Assembly (NCBI GenBank): GCA_002171655.1
Contig: NHEC01000105.1
Span: 29,239-75,052 of the forward strand
Direction: 5' to 3'
Length of the DNA: 45,814 nucleotides
From: Planctomycetes bacterium TMED75
GTDB lineage: Bacteria; Planctomycetota; Phycisphaerae; Phycisphaerales; SM1A02
Shown: positions 18,061 to 25,783 of the stretch, piece after piece
Numbering within the stretch: position 1 is the stretch's first letter
How the letters are laid out: each line of letters begins with the position of its first letter
Program-made: the position numbers and the translations under genes
The notes under the pieces: generated by a model
The model's input: the letters and a program-made list of their open reading frames with translations, nothing else
Told to the model about the DNA's origin: nothing
Database searches by the model: none

Positions 18061-18393
18061 ATGGCGCCCAGGACCCCATATTCACACAATCAGGCGATGA
18101 CGGCCTTGCTCGCTCGCTACACGGTTTCACTGGTGCAGCACAGTGATGATCTGGCTCGAGCGCTGGTTGATTCGGACTTGGACAGGATCCTCGACCTCTC
18201 GCACAAGCTCAAGGGATCTGCCGGGGGATACGGTTTCGACTCGATTTCGCAAGCCGCCGCCATGATTGAACACGAGACCCTCATGATCGAGGCTGACATA
18301 TCACAGATCACAAGTCGGGTCGAAGACTTAATCAGTCTCTGCCGAAACCCCATCAAGGACGTAAACGGAGGATCCGATGTCCACTCAGAATGA
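18061..18393 (+). CDS. Histidine phosphotransfer (Hpt) domain protein
   Basis: 110 residues. The frame opens earlier (17980), but the ribosome site AGGAG at 18047-18051 is nine bases before the ATG at 18061, so that start is used. The product is a single Hpt four-helix domain. The phosphorylatable histidine is H48 in LSHKLKGSAGGYGF, the canonical HxLKGxA..G pattern. Hpt proteins relay phosphate between receiver domains of a phosphorelay. The stop overlaps the start of the REC-GGDEF gene by 17 bases, so the two are translationally coupled and the receiver of that protein is the likely partner. No histidine kinase lies in the window, so the phosphate source must be elsewhere. Confidence 0.85.
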   Translation: MAPRTPYSHNQAMTALLARYTVSLVQHSDDLARALVDSDLDRILDLSHKLKGSAGGYGFDSISQAAAMIEHETLMIEADISQITSRVEDLISLCRNPIKDVNGGSDVHSE

Positions 18394-19348
18394 TCCGAAG
18401 ACCGATCTTGTTCCAACGATCCCTCCACCCCCACCCTTGTCTCGGATGCTGGTCATCGACGGATCGGAACTGATCCACCGTCTGCTCAAGGTGAGACTTC
18501 AGTACGAAAAGATCGAACTGCATTCTGCCCGCAGTTTCACCGAAGGACTCCAACTGGCGCAGTCCATCGATCCCGATGTGATTCTCATGGACATCGAACT
18601 TGGTGAACACGAGAGAATGGATGGCTTTGAAGCACTCTCCGAACTCAAGAGCGACGCAAAGACCCGCGACGTACCTGTGATTTTCATTTCCGCAAGCACC
18701 GAGACCATGGACCGAGTGCGGGCGCTTGAACTCGGGGCAATCGACTTCGTGTGCAAACCATTCGAGGTGGTTGAGTTGAAAGCCCGGGTTCGATCCGCTC
18801 TCCGAGTTCGATCCATGGTCAGGATGTTGTCACAGAAAGCTCGAATCGATGGATTGACCGGATTGTGGAACAGGTCCTATTTCGATTCTCGCATGGAGGA
18901 CGAGGTGGCTTCAGCCGGTCGACATGCTCGACCGCTTTCTCTTGTCATCTGTGATATCGACCACTTCAAGGCGCTCAACGATCAGTACGGTCACCCCTTC
19001 GGTGATGAAGTGCTTGAGCGGTTCGCCCAACTGCTTGGCTCTGGTCGTACTTCGGACATCTCATGCCGCTATGGAGGAGAGGAATTTGGGATCATTCTCC
19101 CTGATACCGATCGAAAACAGGCGATCCAGGCAGCTGAACGAGTCCGCCATGCCATTGAAAATGAACCCTGGCCTTCACATCCAGAGCTCACAGTCACCGC
19201 CTCATTTGGTGTGGTTCAATACCACGTGGATCTCGATCCCTCTCGAATGGTGGCTGAAGCGGATCAAGCTCTCTATCAAGCGAAGCAACAAGGCCGCAAC
19301 CGGGTCGAAGTAGCCAAGTGGTCCAACGACAAGAGCATTCTGGCTTGA
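18377..19348 (+). CDS. Response regulator with diguanylate cyclase (REC-GGDEF) output
   Basis: 323 residues with GGAGG at 18367-18371, five bases before the ATG. The receiver domain spans about 22-145: phospho-acceptor D72 (VILMDIEL), conserved K127 (FVCKPF), and acidic-pocket D28. The adjacent acidic residue is Gly29 (LVIDGSEL instead of the usual DD). The GGDEF domain (about 155-320) begins DGLTGLWNRSYFD, has metal and substrate residues in CDIDHFKALND, and carries an intact GGEEF at 233-237. An RxxD inhibitory site (R224-D227) sits exactly five residues before it. It should make cyclic di-GMP from two GTP and be feedback-inhibited. Coupled to the upstream Hpt gene. Confidence 0.93.
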   Translation: MSTQNDPKTDLVPTIPPPPPLSRMLVIDGSELIHRLLKVRLQYEKIELHSARSFTEGLQLAQSIDPDVILMDIELGEHERMDGFEALSELKSDAKTRDVPVIFISASTETMDRVRALELGAIDFVCKPFEVVELKARVRSALRVRSMVRMLSQKARIDGLTGLWNRSYFDSRMEDEVASAGRHARPLSLVICDIDHFKALNDQYGHPFGDEVLERFAQLLGSGRTSDISCRYGGEEFGIILPDTDRKQAIQAAERVRHAIENEPWPSHPELTVTASFGVVQYHVDLDPSRMVAEADQALYQAKQQGRNRVEVAKWSNDKSILA

Positions 19349-19369
19349 TCGCGATGGGCTGTTATTGTC

Positions 19370-20116
19370 ATGCATGCCATGGCGACCGTGACCGACAAAG
19401 CCCTATGTATTCGTCAGTGGGATTTCTCTGAGACCAGTCAGACCGTCAGTCTGTTCGCTCGGGACATCGGTCTCTTCCGTGCGATCGCCAAGGGATCGCG
19501 TCGTCCGAAGTCGAGGTTTTCAGGTGGCATCGATCTGCTCACCATGGGTGATGTCGTGGCCATCATCAAACCAGGAAGAGACTTGGCCACCCTGACCGAG
19601 TGGGGACTCTCCCGTGTCTGGTGGAGGATTCGTGGTGATGTTGCGTCCAACCGAATCGCGTACTTCATCTCTGACTGTGCTTCCCGAATGCTTGATCAAC
19701 AAGATCCCCACCCAGGTGTCTTCGATGGACTCGTGAAGGCATTGGATCAGATCGAACGTGGTGTTTCGAAGCAAATCGTTCTCTCTGAATTTCTCTGGCT
19801 GCTTCTGGTCGATGTGGGATACAGGCCCAGATTCGACGAGGGTTTGGATGAGGCCGCTGACCCTGGTTCGGTGCTGTTCAGTCCAAGTGAGGGGCGGTTG
19901 GTACAAGGTCCGGATGGACCCGGCCGGTGGCGGGTCAGAAGCTCCACAATCCGTTTTCTTCAGTCTCTGGAGTCCGGCCCCAATACCGAAGAAACGGACC
20001 TTGAAGCTGCTGGTCGAGCCTCACGTCTGCTCGCCGCCTATCTTCGTGAAATACTCGGTTCCGAGCCCCCCACCCTGGGCTTAGTGTTCCCGGACCTCGC
20101 AGGTGGCAGAGTTTGA
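19370..20116 (+). CDS. recO: DNA repair protein RecO
   Basis: 248 residues. The N-terminal OB fold has the family pattern ALCIRQWDFSETSQTVSLFARDIGLFRAIAKGSRRPKSRF, and the helical middle includes an LSEFLWLLLVDVGYRP segment typical of RecO. The zinc-binding cysteines of many RecO proteins (CxxC after the Y.P segment) are absent; the region reads DEGLDEAADPGS. This is common in some lineages. RecO works with RecF and RecR to load RecA on SSB-coated single strands. The start may be the ATG at 19370 or 19379; no strong ribosome site favours either. It lies just downstream of the REC-GGDEF gene and may be cotranscribed with it. Confidence 0.9.
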   Translation: MHAMATVTDKALCIRQWDFSETSQTVSLFARDIGLFRAIAKGSRRPKSRFSGGIDLLTMGDVVAIIKPGRDLATLTEWGLSRVWWRIRGDVASNRIAYFISDCASRMLDQQDPHPGVFDGLVKALDQIERGVSKQIVLSEFLWLLLVDVGYRPRFDEGLDEAADPGSVLFSPSEGRLVQGPDGPGRWRVRSSTIRFLQSLESGPNTEETDLEAAGRASRLLAAYLREILGSEPPTLGLVFPDLAGGRV

Positions 20117-20220
20117 GCGACCCCTGACATCTTTGGTACCGAGACCTGAATCACCAACTCCATACAGCCGATGAGACCCTGGTGTTTCCATCACGGGGGA
20201 TTCTCTACTGAAGGTGATCG

Positions 20221-21768
20221 ATGCCAGATTCCATTCGTGATTCCATTCTGTTCAACCCTGCGCTTCCAAGCCTGCCCTCTGTAGCCTTGGAAGTGCTCGA
20301 TCTCGCTGCCCGCGCAGACGTTGATCTGCGTGATCTCGAACGAACCATCGAACGCGACCAAGCCATCTCAATCAGAATCCTGAAGACCGTCAATTCGAGT
20401 TACTACGGTCTCGGAAGACCATGTGGATCGATCAGACAGGCGGTTGCCTACCTCGGGGTCGAGACCGTGAAGGCGCTGGTACTTGGTTTCAGTCTCGAAC
20501 GAGCCATTGATGGGGGTGGTGACGAGGATCTGAACTTCGATTTCATCTCGTACTGGCGCCACTCATTCCTTCGAGCCACCGCACTTCGAACCCTTGCCTC
20601 GAACACCGGTATGCAGAACCCCGAGGAGGCGTTCATATCAGGACTCATTCAGGATGTGGGGAAGATCGCTTTGTGGCGCGTCTATGGAGATCGCTATTTG
20701 CAGGTGGAAGACATGTCAGGTGGTTGTCCCGACCGACTCCTGAATCTGGAAAGACAACACTTTGAAATTGATCATGCAGAGTTGTCATCCGAATTGACAA
20801 GAAGGTGGCACTTTCCACAACCCATCACGGAGATGGTGAGACACCACCACGATGACATGGAGACCATCGACGATCGGAAGTCGATCCAGCGCCTTGCACG
20901 TTTCGCAGTCGCAATCGTGGGCGTCCTCGAAGAAGAAAGTGGAGATCAGATCCGATCGATCGATCTACTTCAGTCTTACGGAATGAAATGGTTCGGACTG
21001 GATCGACTCGAATTGATCTCCATGATCGAAGGAATTGTTCAAGAAGCACGAAATCTCGCTCTGGCCTTGAACATCAGAACTGGAAGAATGCCCAGTATTG
21101 ATTCGATCATCTCTCGAGCCAATCGTCTCTTGGAAAGCATCCCGGAGGAGAACCGTCCAATCGTTGATCGCGAGGAAGGGTACTCCCTAGATGAAATCAC
21201 AGGTCTCCCAGACAGGACTTCATTGTTGTCCGACCTGGAATCGTGTTTTCGGGATTCCCAATCCAACACCTCTCATTCAATCGGTAATGGCATCACCCTC
21301 ATGCTTGTCGGTGTTGATGAGGTTCGGCACATCAATGAACGCATTGGAGACGTGGCCGGTGACTCTGCCATCGTGCACGTTGCGGACTGTGTCCGTTCGG
21401 TGGTCAAGGGACAATCAGGAATCACCGGTGTCTACCGGTTCGTGGGCGCTGAAATTGCGGTCATCCTCCGGCATGTGGAGGAAAGCAAGGTCCGTTCTCT
21501 TGCGGAATCAATTCGTGAGCGAATTGCCTGCACTCCGATCAGAGTCGAGGGTCGTTCGGGTGGAAGCGACTTCCTGGTCATCAAGTCGACAATCGGAACC
21601 AGCATGCACACCACGACTGAAGATGGTTCGAAGACGACCAGTCCGGACCAGCTGCTCGGTTCAGCGATGTGCGCAGTCACCAGTGGAAGGCGACACGGTG
21701 GTGATCAGGTCGTGATGTTCAAGGGTGATGATTTCGACCTGTCCGAACTGATCAAGGGAATCGCCTAA
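20221..21768 (+). CDS. HDOD domain protein with degenerate C-terminal GGDEF domain
   Basis: 515 residues. The HDOD domain (about 10-215) begins LPSLPSVALEVLDLAARADVD and has the NSSYYG motif. The HD pair has decayed (GLIQDVGKIAL, Gln in place of the metal His), as is normal for HDOD. The C-terminal part (about 320-500) follows GGDEF sequence order, from DEITGLPDRTSLLSDLE through VGVDEVRHINERIGDVAGD. The signature itself is VGAEI (409-413 region) instead of GG[DE]EF, so cyclase activity is not expected. HDOD proteins act as non-enzymatic signalling scaffolds, often in c-di-GMP, motility or stress pathways. AAGG sits about seven bases before the ATG. Its nearness to the REC-GGDEF gene suggests a shared signalling role. 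Confidence 0.9.
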   Translation: MPDSIRDSILFNPALPSLPSVALEVLDLAARADVDLRDLERTIERDQAISIRILKTVNSSYYGLGRPCGSIRQAVAYLGVETVKALVLGFSLERAIDGGGDEDLNFDFISYWRHSFLRATALRTLASNTGMQNPEEAFISGLIQDVGKIALWRVYGDRYLQVEDMSGGCPDRLLNLERQHFEIDHAELSSELTRRWHFPQPITEMVRHHHDDMETIDDRKSIQRLARFAVAIVGVLEEESGDQIRSIDLLQSYGMKWFGLDRLELISMIEGIVQEARNLALALNIRTGRMPSIDSIISRANRLLESIPEENRPIVDREEGYSLDEITGLPDRTSLLSDLESCFRDSQSNTSHSIGNGITLMLVGVDEVRHINERIGDVAGDSAIVHVADCVRSVVKGQSGITGVYRFVGAEIAVILRHVEESKVRSLAESIRERIACTPIRVEGRSGGSDFLVIKSTIGTSMHTTTEDGSKTTSPDQLLGSAMCAVTSGRRHGGDQVVMFKGDDFDLSELIKGIA

Positions 21769-21779
21769 CCGTGATCAGA

Positions 21780-23000
21780 TCATTTCGAACAGGCCCGTGC
21801 AACGACCGTCGGAGTCATCGGATAACGCTTGGACAGGTCGATGAGATCATCCACCGTGACTCCGTCGATTGCCGCCATGTCCTGCTCGATCGTGGTGTAT
21901 TCATTTCTTCGTACCCAGTTTGAGGCAACCCTGTTCAACCGCCCCAGAGGTCTTTCCGAGGCGATGACCGCGTGTGTCGCGGTGCGTGCTCTTGCTCGGT
22001 CGAGATCATCTTGAATCAGGGTCGTGGGAAGGCTGTGTATCTCTTCCAGGATCTTCTCCTCGACCTGATCAAGCTGTTCCTGTGAACACACCGCCCACAA
22101 CGCGAATTCACCTGCTTGATCACGCGGGTCGAATGAACTCTGGGCTTCCTCGCACAACCCCGTCTCGACCAGTGACCAGTAGAGCTTGGACGTCTCATCG
22201 CCTCCCAGGGTGTGGGACAGCAGTGCGGCCGCGTACCGGTCATCACTCTGACAATCCGGTGCTTCGGCAAGCATCACCAGATAGGACTGGCCAAGATCGG
22301 GAATCAAGATCTTGCTGCGGTCGGTGACATCCTTTCGGACCCCGTGTTTTCTGGAAGGGGTGCTTGGTGACCATTCACCGCACAGGTCATTCGCCTGCTC
22401 AACCAGTTCATCGAAATCAAACGATCCCGAAGCGACCAGGATGGTGTTGTCACTTGAGTACCTTTCGGAAAAGTACTCCTTCATTCGATCGATTCGCATG
22501 TCGGAGACCGTTTCCCGAGTACCCAACACCCGATGGGACAACTTGTGTTTTCCGTAGAAACGTTCCATTGCGTGCTCGTAGAGAACCCAGAACGGCTGGT
22601 CCTCGTACATCGCAATTTCCTCGAGTATCACCTGTTTCTCTGAATCGAAATCATCTTCTCGAAGCGAGGGTCGGAGAATGTCGGCAAGGATGTCGATTGA
22701 TTGCGACATGTTCTCCGGAAGCATGTGCGCCCAGTAGGCGGTCATCTCAGCACTGGTGAATGCATTGTTCACCGCCCCGATGGCGTCGAATTCCCGATTG
22801 ACGTCTTCGGCGGTTCGTTTCGCGGTTCCCTTGAACATCATGTGTTCAAGAAAGTGACTCACACCCATGATTCCCGGGTCCTCATCGCGAGCCCCGGTGG
22901 AGACCCAGAAACCCGCCGCAGAGGTGTGGGCATTGGGGTCTCGTTCGCCGATGACCTTCAAACCATTACCAAGTTCTTCCATGTGAAAAGTGACTGTCAT
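21780..23000 (-). CDS. M16 family zinc metallopeptidase
   Basis: 406 residues. The inverted zinc motif HFLEH (H49-H53, catalytic E52) is followed 75 residues later by E128 in KQVILEEIAMYED, the third zinc ligand, at the family's usual spacing. MMFKGT and NAFTS..MTAYWAH are typical of bacterial processing-peptidase-like M16B members. A second, inactive domain fills the C-terminal half. The protein has no signal peptide and should be cytoplasmic, degrading or processing peptides. Two ATG starts (23000 and 22982) are possible and neither has a good ribosome site. It is convergent with the HDOD gene (11 bases apart) and divergent from lipA. The length matches the single-polypeptide M16B type. Confidence 0.93.
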   Translation of the reverse strand: MTVTFHMEELGNGLKVIGERDPNAHTSAAGFWVSTGARDEDPGIMGVSHFLEHMMFKGTAKRTAEDVNREFDAIGAVNNAFTSAEMTAYWAHMLPENMSQSIDILADILRPSLREDDFDSEKQVILEEIAMYEDQPFWVLYEHAMERFYGKHKLSHRVLGTRETVSDMRIDRMKEYFSERYSSDNTILVASGSFDFDELVEQANDLCGEWSPSTPSRKHGVRKDVTDRSKILIPDLGQSYLVMLAEAPDCQSDDRYAAALLSHTLGGDETSKLYWSLVETGLCEEAQSSFDPRDQAGEFALWAVCSQEQLDQVEEKILEEIHSLPTTLIQDDLDRARARTATHAVIASERPLGRLNRVASNWVRRNEYTTIEQDMAAIDGVTVDDLIDLSKRYPMTPTVVARACSK

Positions 23001-23186
23001 GATGGGATCGTATCACCCAGGTGGAATTTCCTCCTTCACCTCATCCAGTGGGTTGATAAGAATGCGGACCCCCACTGCTCAGGCTCAATGGGGTTTCCGT
23101 GGGTTTCTTTCCCTTTTTGCACCACACTGGGAGTTCTCTGTCGATGTAATGGCGCTTACCATGTGGGGTCGATTCGCCCCTGGATC

Positions 23187-23191
23187 AGGAG
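23187..23191 (+). promoter_or_regulatory. Ribosome binding site that sets the lipA start
   Basis: AGGAG lies five bases before the ATG at 23197. The open frame extends about 200 bases further upstream without a comparable site, so this fixes the start. Confidence 0.7.
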
Positions 23192-23196
23192 TTCCG

Positions 23197-24288
23197 ATGG
23201 AAAACGACTCATATATCTCAGATCGCGTCCGCCAACGGATCGAGAACCGTCACCCAAGGCCACTGGGTGGGGATACTGCACGGGCACGCTCCAGCGAGTC
23301 GACCATCCCTCTTACCGGAATGATCCTCCAGGATCGAAGCAGACCTGAACAGATCTCCTACGGAAAGAAGCCGGATTGGCTTCGAGCCCGAGTTCCCGGT
23401 GGCCAGGCCTACCATGATCTGAAATCCCTGATCGACGAATACCAGCTGCACACCGTCTGCCAGGAGGCAAGTTGCCCGAACATGGGCGAGTGCTGGTCAC
23501 GGGGGACCGCCACCATCATGATTCTGGGTGACACCTGCACCCGTTCCTGCGGTTTCTGCAACGTCAAGACCGGTCGCCCAAGCACCCTGGATCAAGACGA
23601 GCCCCGACGTGTGGCTGAAGTCCTCTCCAAGATCAATCTCGGTCATGTCGTCATCACCAGCGTTGATCGAGATGACCTGCCTGACGGTGGTGCACGCATA
23701 TGGGCGGAAACCATTGAAGCGGTCCATGAACTTTGCCCCACTACCAGCGTTGAAGTTCTGGTCGGTGATTTCAAAGGTGTCGAAAAAGACATCCAGCTGG
23801 TCTGCGACGCCCGACCCGAGATCATCTCGCACAACATGGAAACCGTTCTGCGCATGCATCCCGCGGTCCGTCCCCAAGCCAAATACGAGCGCTCACTCAA
23901 AGTGCTTCAGCAGTTCAAGGCAAACGGACTCGTGACCAAGACCGGAATCATGGTTGGTATCGGCGAGAAGGAGGCCGAAGTCTACGAATTGATGGACGAT
24001 GTGCGGGCGTGGAGTGATGCTGACATCCTCACCATCGGTCAATACCTTCAGCCGACTCGGAACCACCTTCCAATCGATCGGTGGGTTCATCCAGATGAGT
24101 TTGTTCGAATGAAGGACAGCGCCCTGGCTCGGGGCTTCGAGGTATGTGAAAGTGGTCCCCTGGTCCGGTCCAGTTACCATGCTGAGGAGCAGGCAGAACG
24201 ACTCAGCCCGGAACGTGCAGACGTTCATGAGCGGATGAAGCGTTTGATCACCCAGGCTCGTGGAACGAACGTCTCGGTCTCCGAGTGA
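23197..24288 (+). CDS. lipA: Lipoyl synthase
   Basis: 363 residues from the ATG at 23197. The auxiliary 4Fe-4S cluster cysteines are C88, C93 and C99 (CQEASCPNMGEC). The radical-SAM cluster cysteines are C114, C118 and C121 (CTRSCGFC). The C-terminal RSSYHAEEQ supplies the serine ligand of the auxiliary cluster. The enzyme inserts two sulfur atoms into octanoyl chains on lipoyl-domain proteins. The core is family-typical, but about 55 residues precede the conserved KKPDWLRARVP, which is longer than usual. No lipB or lipoyl-domain gene is adjacent; the neighbours are an M16 peptidase and a cupin. Confidence 0.97.
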   Translation: MENDSYISDRVRQRIENRHPRPLGGDTARARSSESTIPLTGMILQDRSRPEQISYGKKPDWLRARVPGGQAYHDLKSLIDEYQLHTVCQEASCPNMGECWSRGTATIMILGDTCTRSCGFCNVKTGRPSTLDQDEPRRVAEVLSKINLGHVVITSVDRDDLPDGGARIWAETIEAVHELCPTTSVEVLVGDFKGVEKDIQLVCDARPEIISHNMETVLRMHPAVRPQAKYERSLKVLQQFKANGLVTKTGIMVGIGEKEAEVYELMDDVRAWSDADILTIGQYLQPTRNHLPIDRWVHPDEFVRMKDSALARGFEVCESGPLVRSSYHAEEQAERLSPERADVHERMKRLITQARGTNVSVSE

Positions 24289-24304
24289 TCTTCCTCAGAA
24301 CAGA

Positions 24305-24664
24305 TCAGATCCATGTTCCGGTGGTTGAAACCTCATTCAACTCACCGTCTCCGGTGTTGATCAACCCCTTTGGCTCGATCAACATCACCGAGCACTCGAC
24401 ATCTGCGACCGGTCGATGCTCGACTCCCCTGGGGACCACGATCATCTGACCCTCTCCAAGGTGGACTGACCCTTCTCGAAATTCCATGGTGAAGGAACCT
24501 TCGAGCACCAGGAACAGTTCATCCGAATCCTTGTGTTGGTGCCATTCGAATGAACCCTTGAACTTCGCAAGTTTCACTTCGTGTTCGTTGACCGAAGCAA
24601 TTATTCTCGGAGACCAATGGTCTTCAAAGAGAGCAAGCTTCTTCTCTATATCGATCGCTTCCAT
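24305..24664 (-). CDS. Small cupin-domain protein
   Basis: 119 residues forming one cupin barrel. Motif 1 has H42, H44 and E49 (WHQHKDSDELFLVLEG) and motif 2 has VVPRGVEHRP with H83, giving a full set of metal ligands. The line LGEGQMIVVPRGVEHRPVADVECSVMLIEP is typical of the single-domain cupins found widely in bacteria. The function is not predictable: these proteins include isomerases, dioxygenases and sensors. It is convergent with lipA, with 16 bases between the stops, and probably has its own promoter upstream of 24664. Confidence 0.88.
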   Translation of the reverse strand: MEAIDIEKKLALFEDHWSPRIIASVNEHEVKLAKFKGSFEWHQHKDSDELFLVLEGSFTMEFREGSVHLGEGQMIVVPRGVEHRPVADVECSVMLIEPKGLINTGDGELNEVSTTGTWI

Positions 24665-24709
24665 GTCGTGATTCTAGACCCATCGCTTCAAACCTGATCC
24701 TGAACAAGA

Positions 24710-24737
24710 GGAGGCCCACCAGATCTGGTGGGCCTCC
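24710..24737 (-). terminator. 28-bp perfect palindrome, likely terminator hairpin
   Basis: GGAGGCCCACC and its exact complement GGTGGGCCTCC flank the palindromic centre AGATCT. It lies 170 bases downstream of the stop of the minus-strand membrane protein at 24910 and before the cupin start. On the minus strand the hairpin is followed by TCTTGTTC, only weakly T-rich. It may instead be a binding site or mRNA stabiliser. Confidence 0.5.
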
Positions 24738-24909
24738 ATTCAATCCCCATGGGCGCGTGCATGTGTATTCGGGTAGCTGAATCCAGTCTGGCTTCACCCA
24801 GTTGAAATGGAGTTCAGCACCCCAGGAGACTCAAAAAACAAGGTCCCCATGAGTACCTGCGAGAAACACAGCTGCCGCACGCAATCAAAGACCCACATTT
24901 ATGGAAGTT

Positions 24910-25602
24910 TTATTTCTCGCTCAGGACTTCATTCCCTTGATCAGGCGGAGCATCCGTCAGGGAGAGCGTCTCAGGGGCCTGAAACGAGATTTCTGGGTTG
25001 GTCATCAAGGCGGCCATCCAGACCACTGGCACCCACAACGCCATCGATACCGCGAAAACCGTGACCAGCAGTCGATTTCTCCTTGAGAGCGCTTCCATCG
25101 GGGCTGAGAGCAGTTTCACTACTCCATTCGATGCTCTTTCAGATTCCGGCGTTGGAAGAACCTGTTCCTCTTCGTGGCTCTTGAGTGCGACTTCCTCCGC
25201 GGCGCTCACTGCCGCGCTGTCCGGTTCCTCGCGGTCCCTGCTGGAGAGTGAATTGGATTCCGGGGTCGATGCGGTAGTGGTGGTGCCTTCACGCAAGGCT
25301 GAACCGTGAACGCTGGCAATGGCAGCATCCAATTCACCATTCAGTTGCTTGACGTCCTCGACTTCCCCAATTGAAGCGGCCCTTGCTTCCACAGGCGATT
25401 CTTCGAGATCCGGTTGAGCATGATCCTCGACCACCGACGTCGGGCGTGCGGTTTCATCGGTGCCGACCCCCGAAACCAGATCTTCGATCTCATTCAGAAT
25501 GGATTTGACATCTCCGAGCCCTCCCTCGTCCCCGACTGCTTTCGGGTTGTCGTCTTCTTCGGGCGGGTTCACGCTTCGTCGAGTTGATCGCTTGCTGCTC
25601 AT
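24910..25602 (-). CDS. Acidic protein with single C-terminal transmembrane helix, unknown function
   Basis: 230 residues. The first 165 residues are acidic, Ser/Thr/Pro/Glu-rich and probably disordered, with short helices (DVKSILNEIEDLVSG; DVKQLNGELDAAIASVH). One transmembrane helix lies at about 177-199 (RLLVTVFAVSMALWVPVVWMAAL) after a basic RRNR. A 30-residue tail would then lie outside the cytoplasm, making it an anchored protein with a cytoplasmic N-terminal arm. I do not recognise a family. It is the last gene of a minus-strand run with the small gene at 25613 and the DUF1080 gene. The gap to the upstream stop is 10 bases. Confidence 0.7.
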   Translation of the reverse strand: MSSKRSTRRSVNPPEEDDNPKAVGDEGGLGDVKSILNEIEDLVSGVGTDETARPTSVVEDHAQPDLEESPVEARAASIGEVEDVKQLNGELDAAIASVHGSALREGTTTTASTPESNSLSSRDREEPDSAAVSAAEEVALKSHEEEQVLPTPESERASNGVVKLLSAPMEALSRRNRLLVTVFAVSMALWVPVVWMAALMTNPEISFQAPETLSLTDAPPDQGNEVLSEK

Positions 25603-25612
25603 GACCTGAGAC

Positions 25613-25783
25613 TTATCGACCGTTCGTGGGGTTCAGTTGACTGCTATTCTCAAGTTCCACCCTGATCGCTTCGACCGTCGGAAACCCCGATAGCTGCCCC
25701 TGGGCAAGCCTCTCCGGCAGCCATTTTCCCGTTCGACCAACGGTCCATTCCAGTTCATGGTGCCTTGGATTCGTTGCCGCCAT
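25613..25783 (-). CDS. Possible small protein, 56 residues
   Basis: ATG at 25783 to TAA at 25613. The peptide (MAATNPRHHELEWTVGRTG... FPTVEAIRVELENSSQ) has codon use like the neighbours. It starts 29 bases inside the end of the DUF1080 gene and stops 10 bases before the next ATG, a spacing that suits an operon member. No ribosome site is evident and no family is recognised. A longer frame opens at 25834. Confidence 0.4.
   Translation of the reverse strand: MAATNPRHHELEWTVGRTGKWLPERLAQGQLSGFPTVEAIRVELENSSQLNPTNGR

Noticed and set aside
23117-23150. TTGCAC and TGTAAT as a lipA promoter
   Set aside because: The two boxes are 22 bases apart, outside the normal spacing range.
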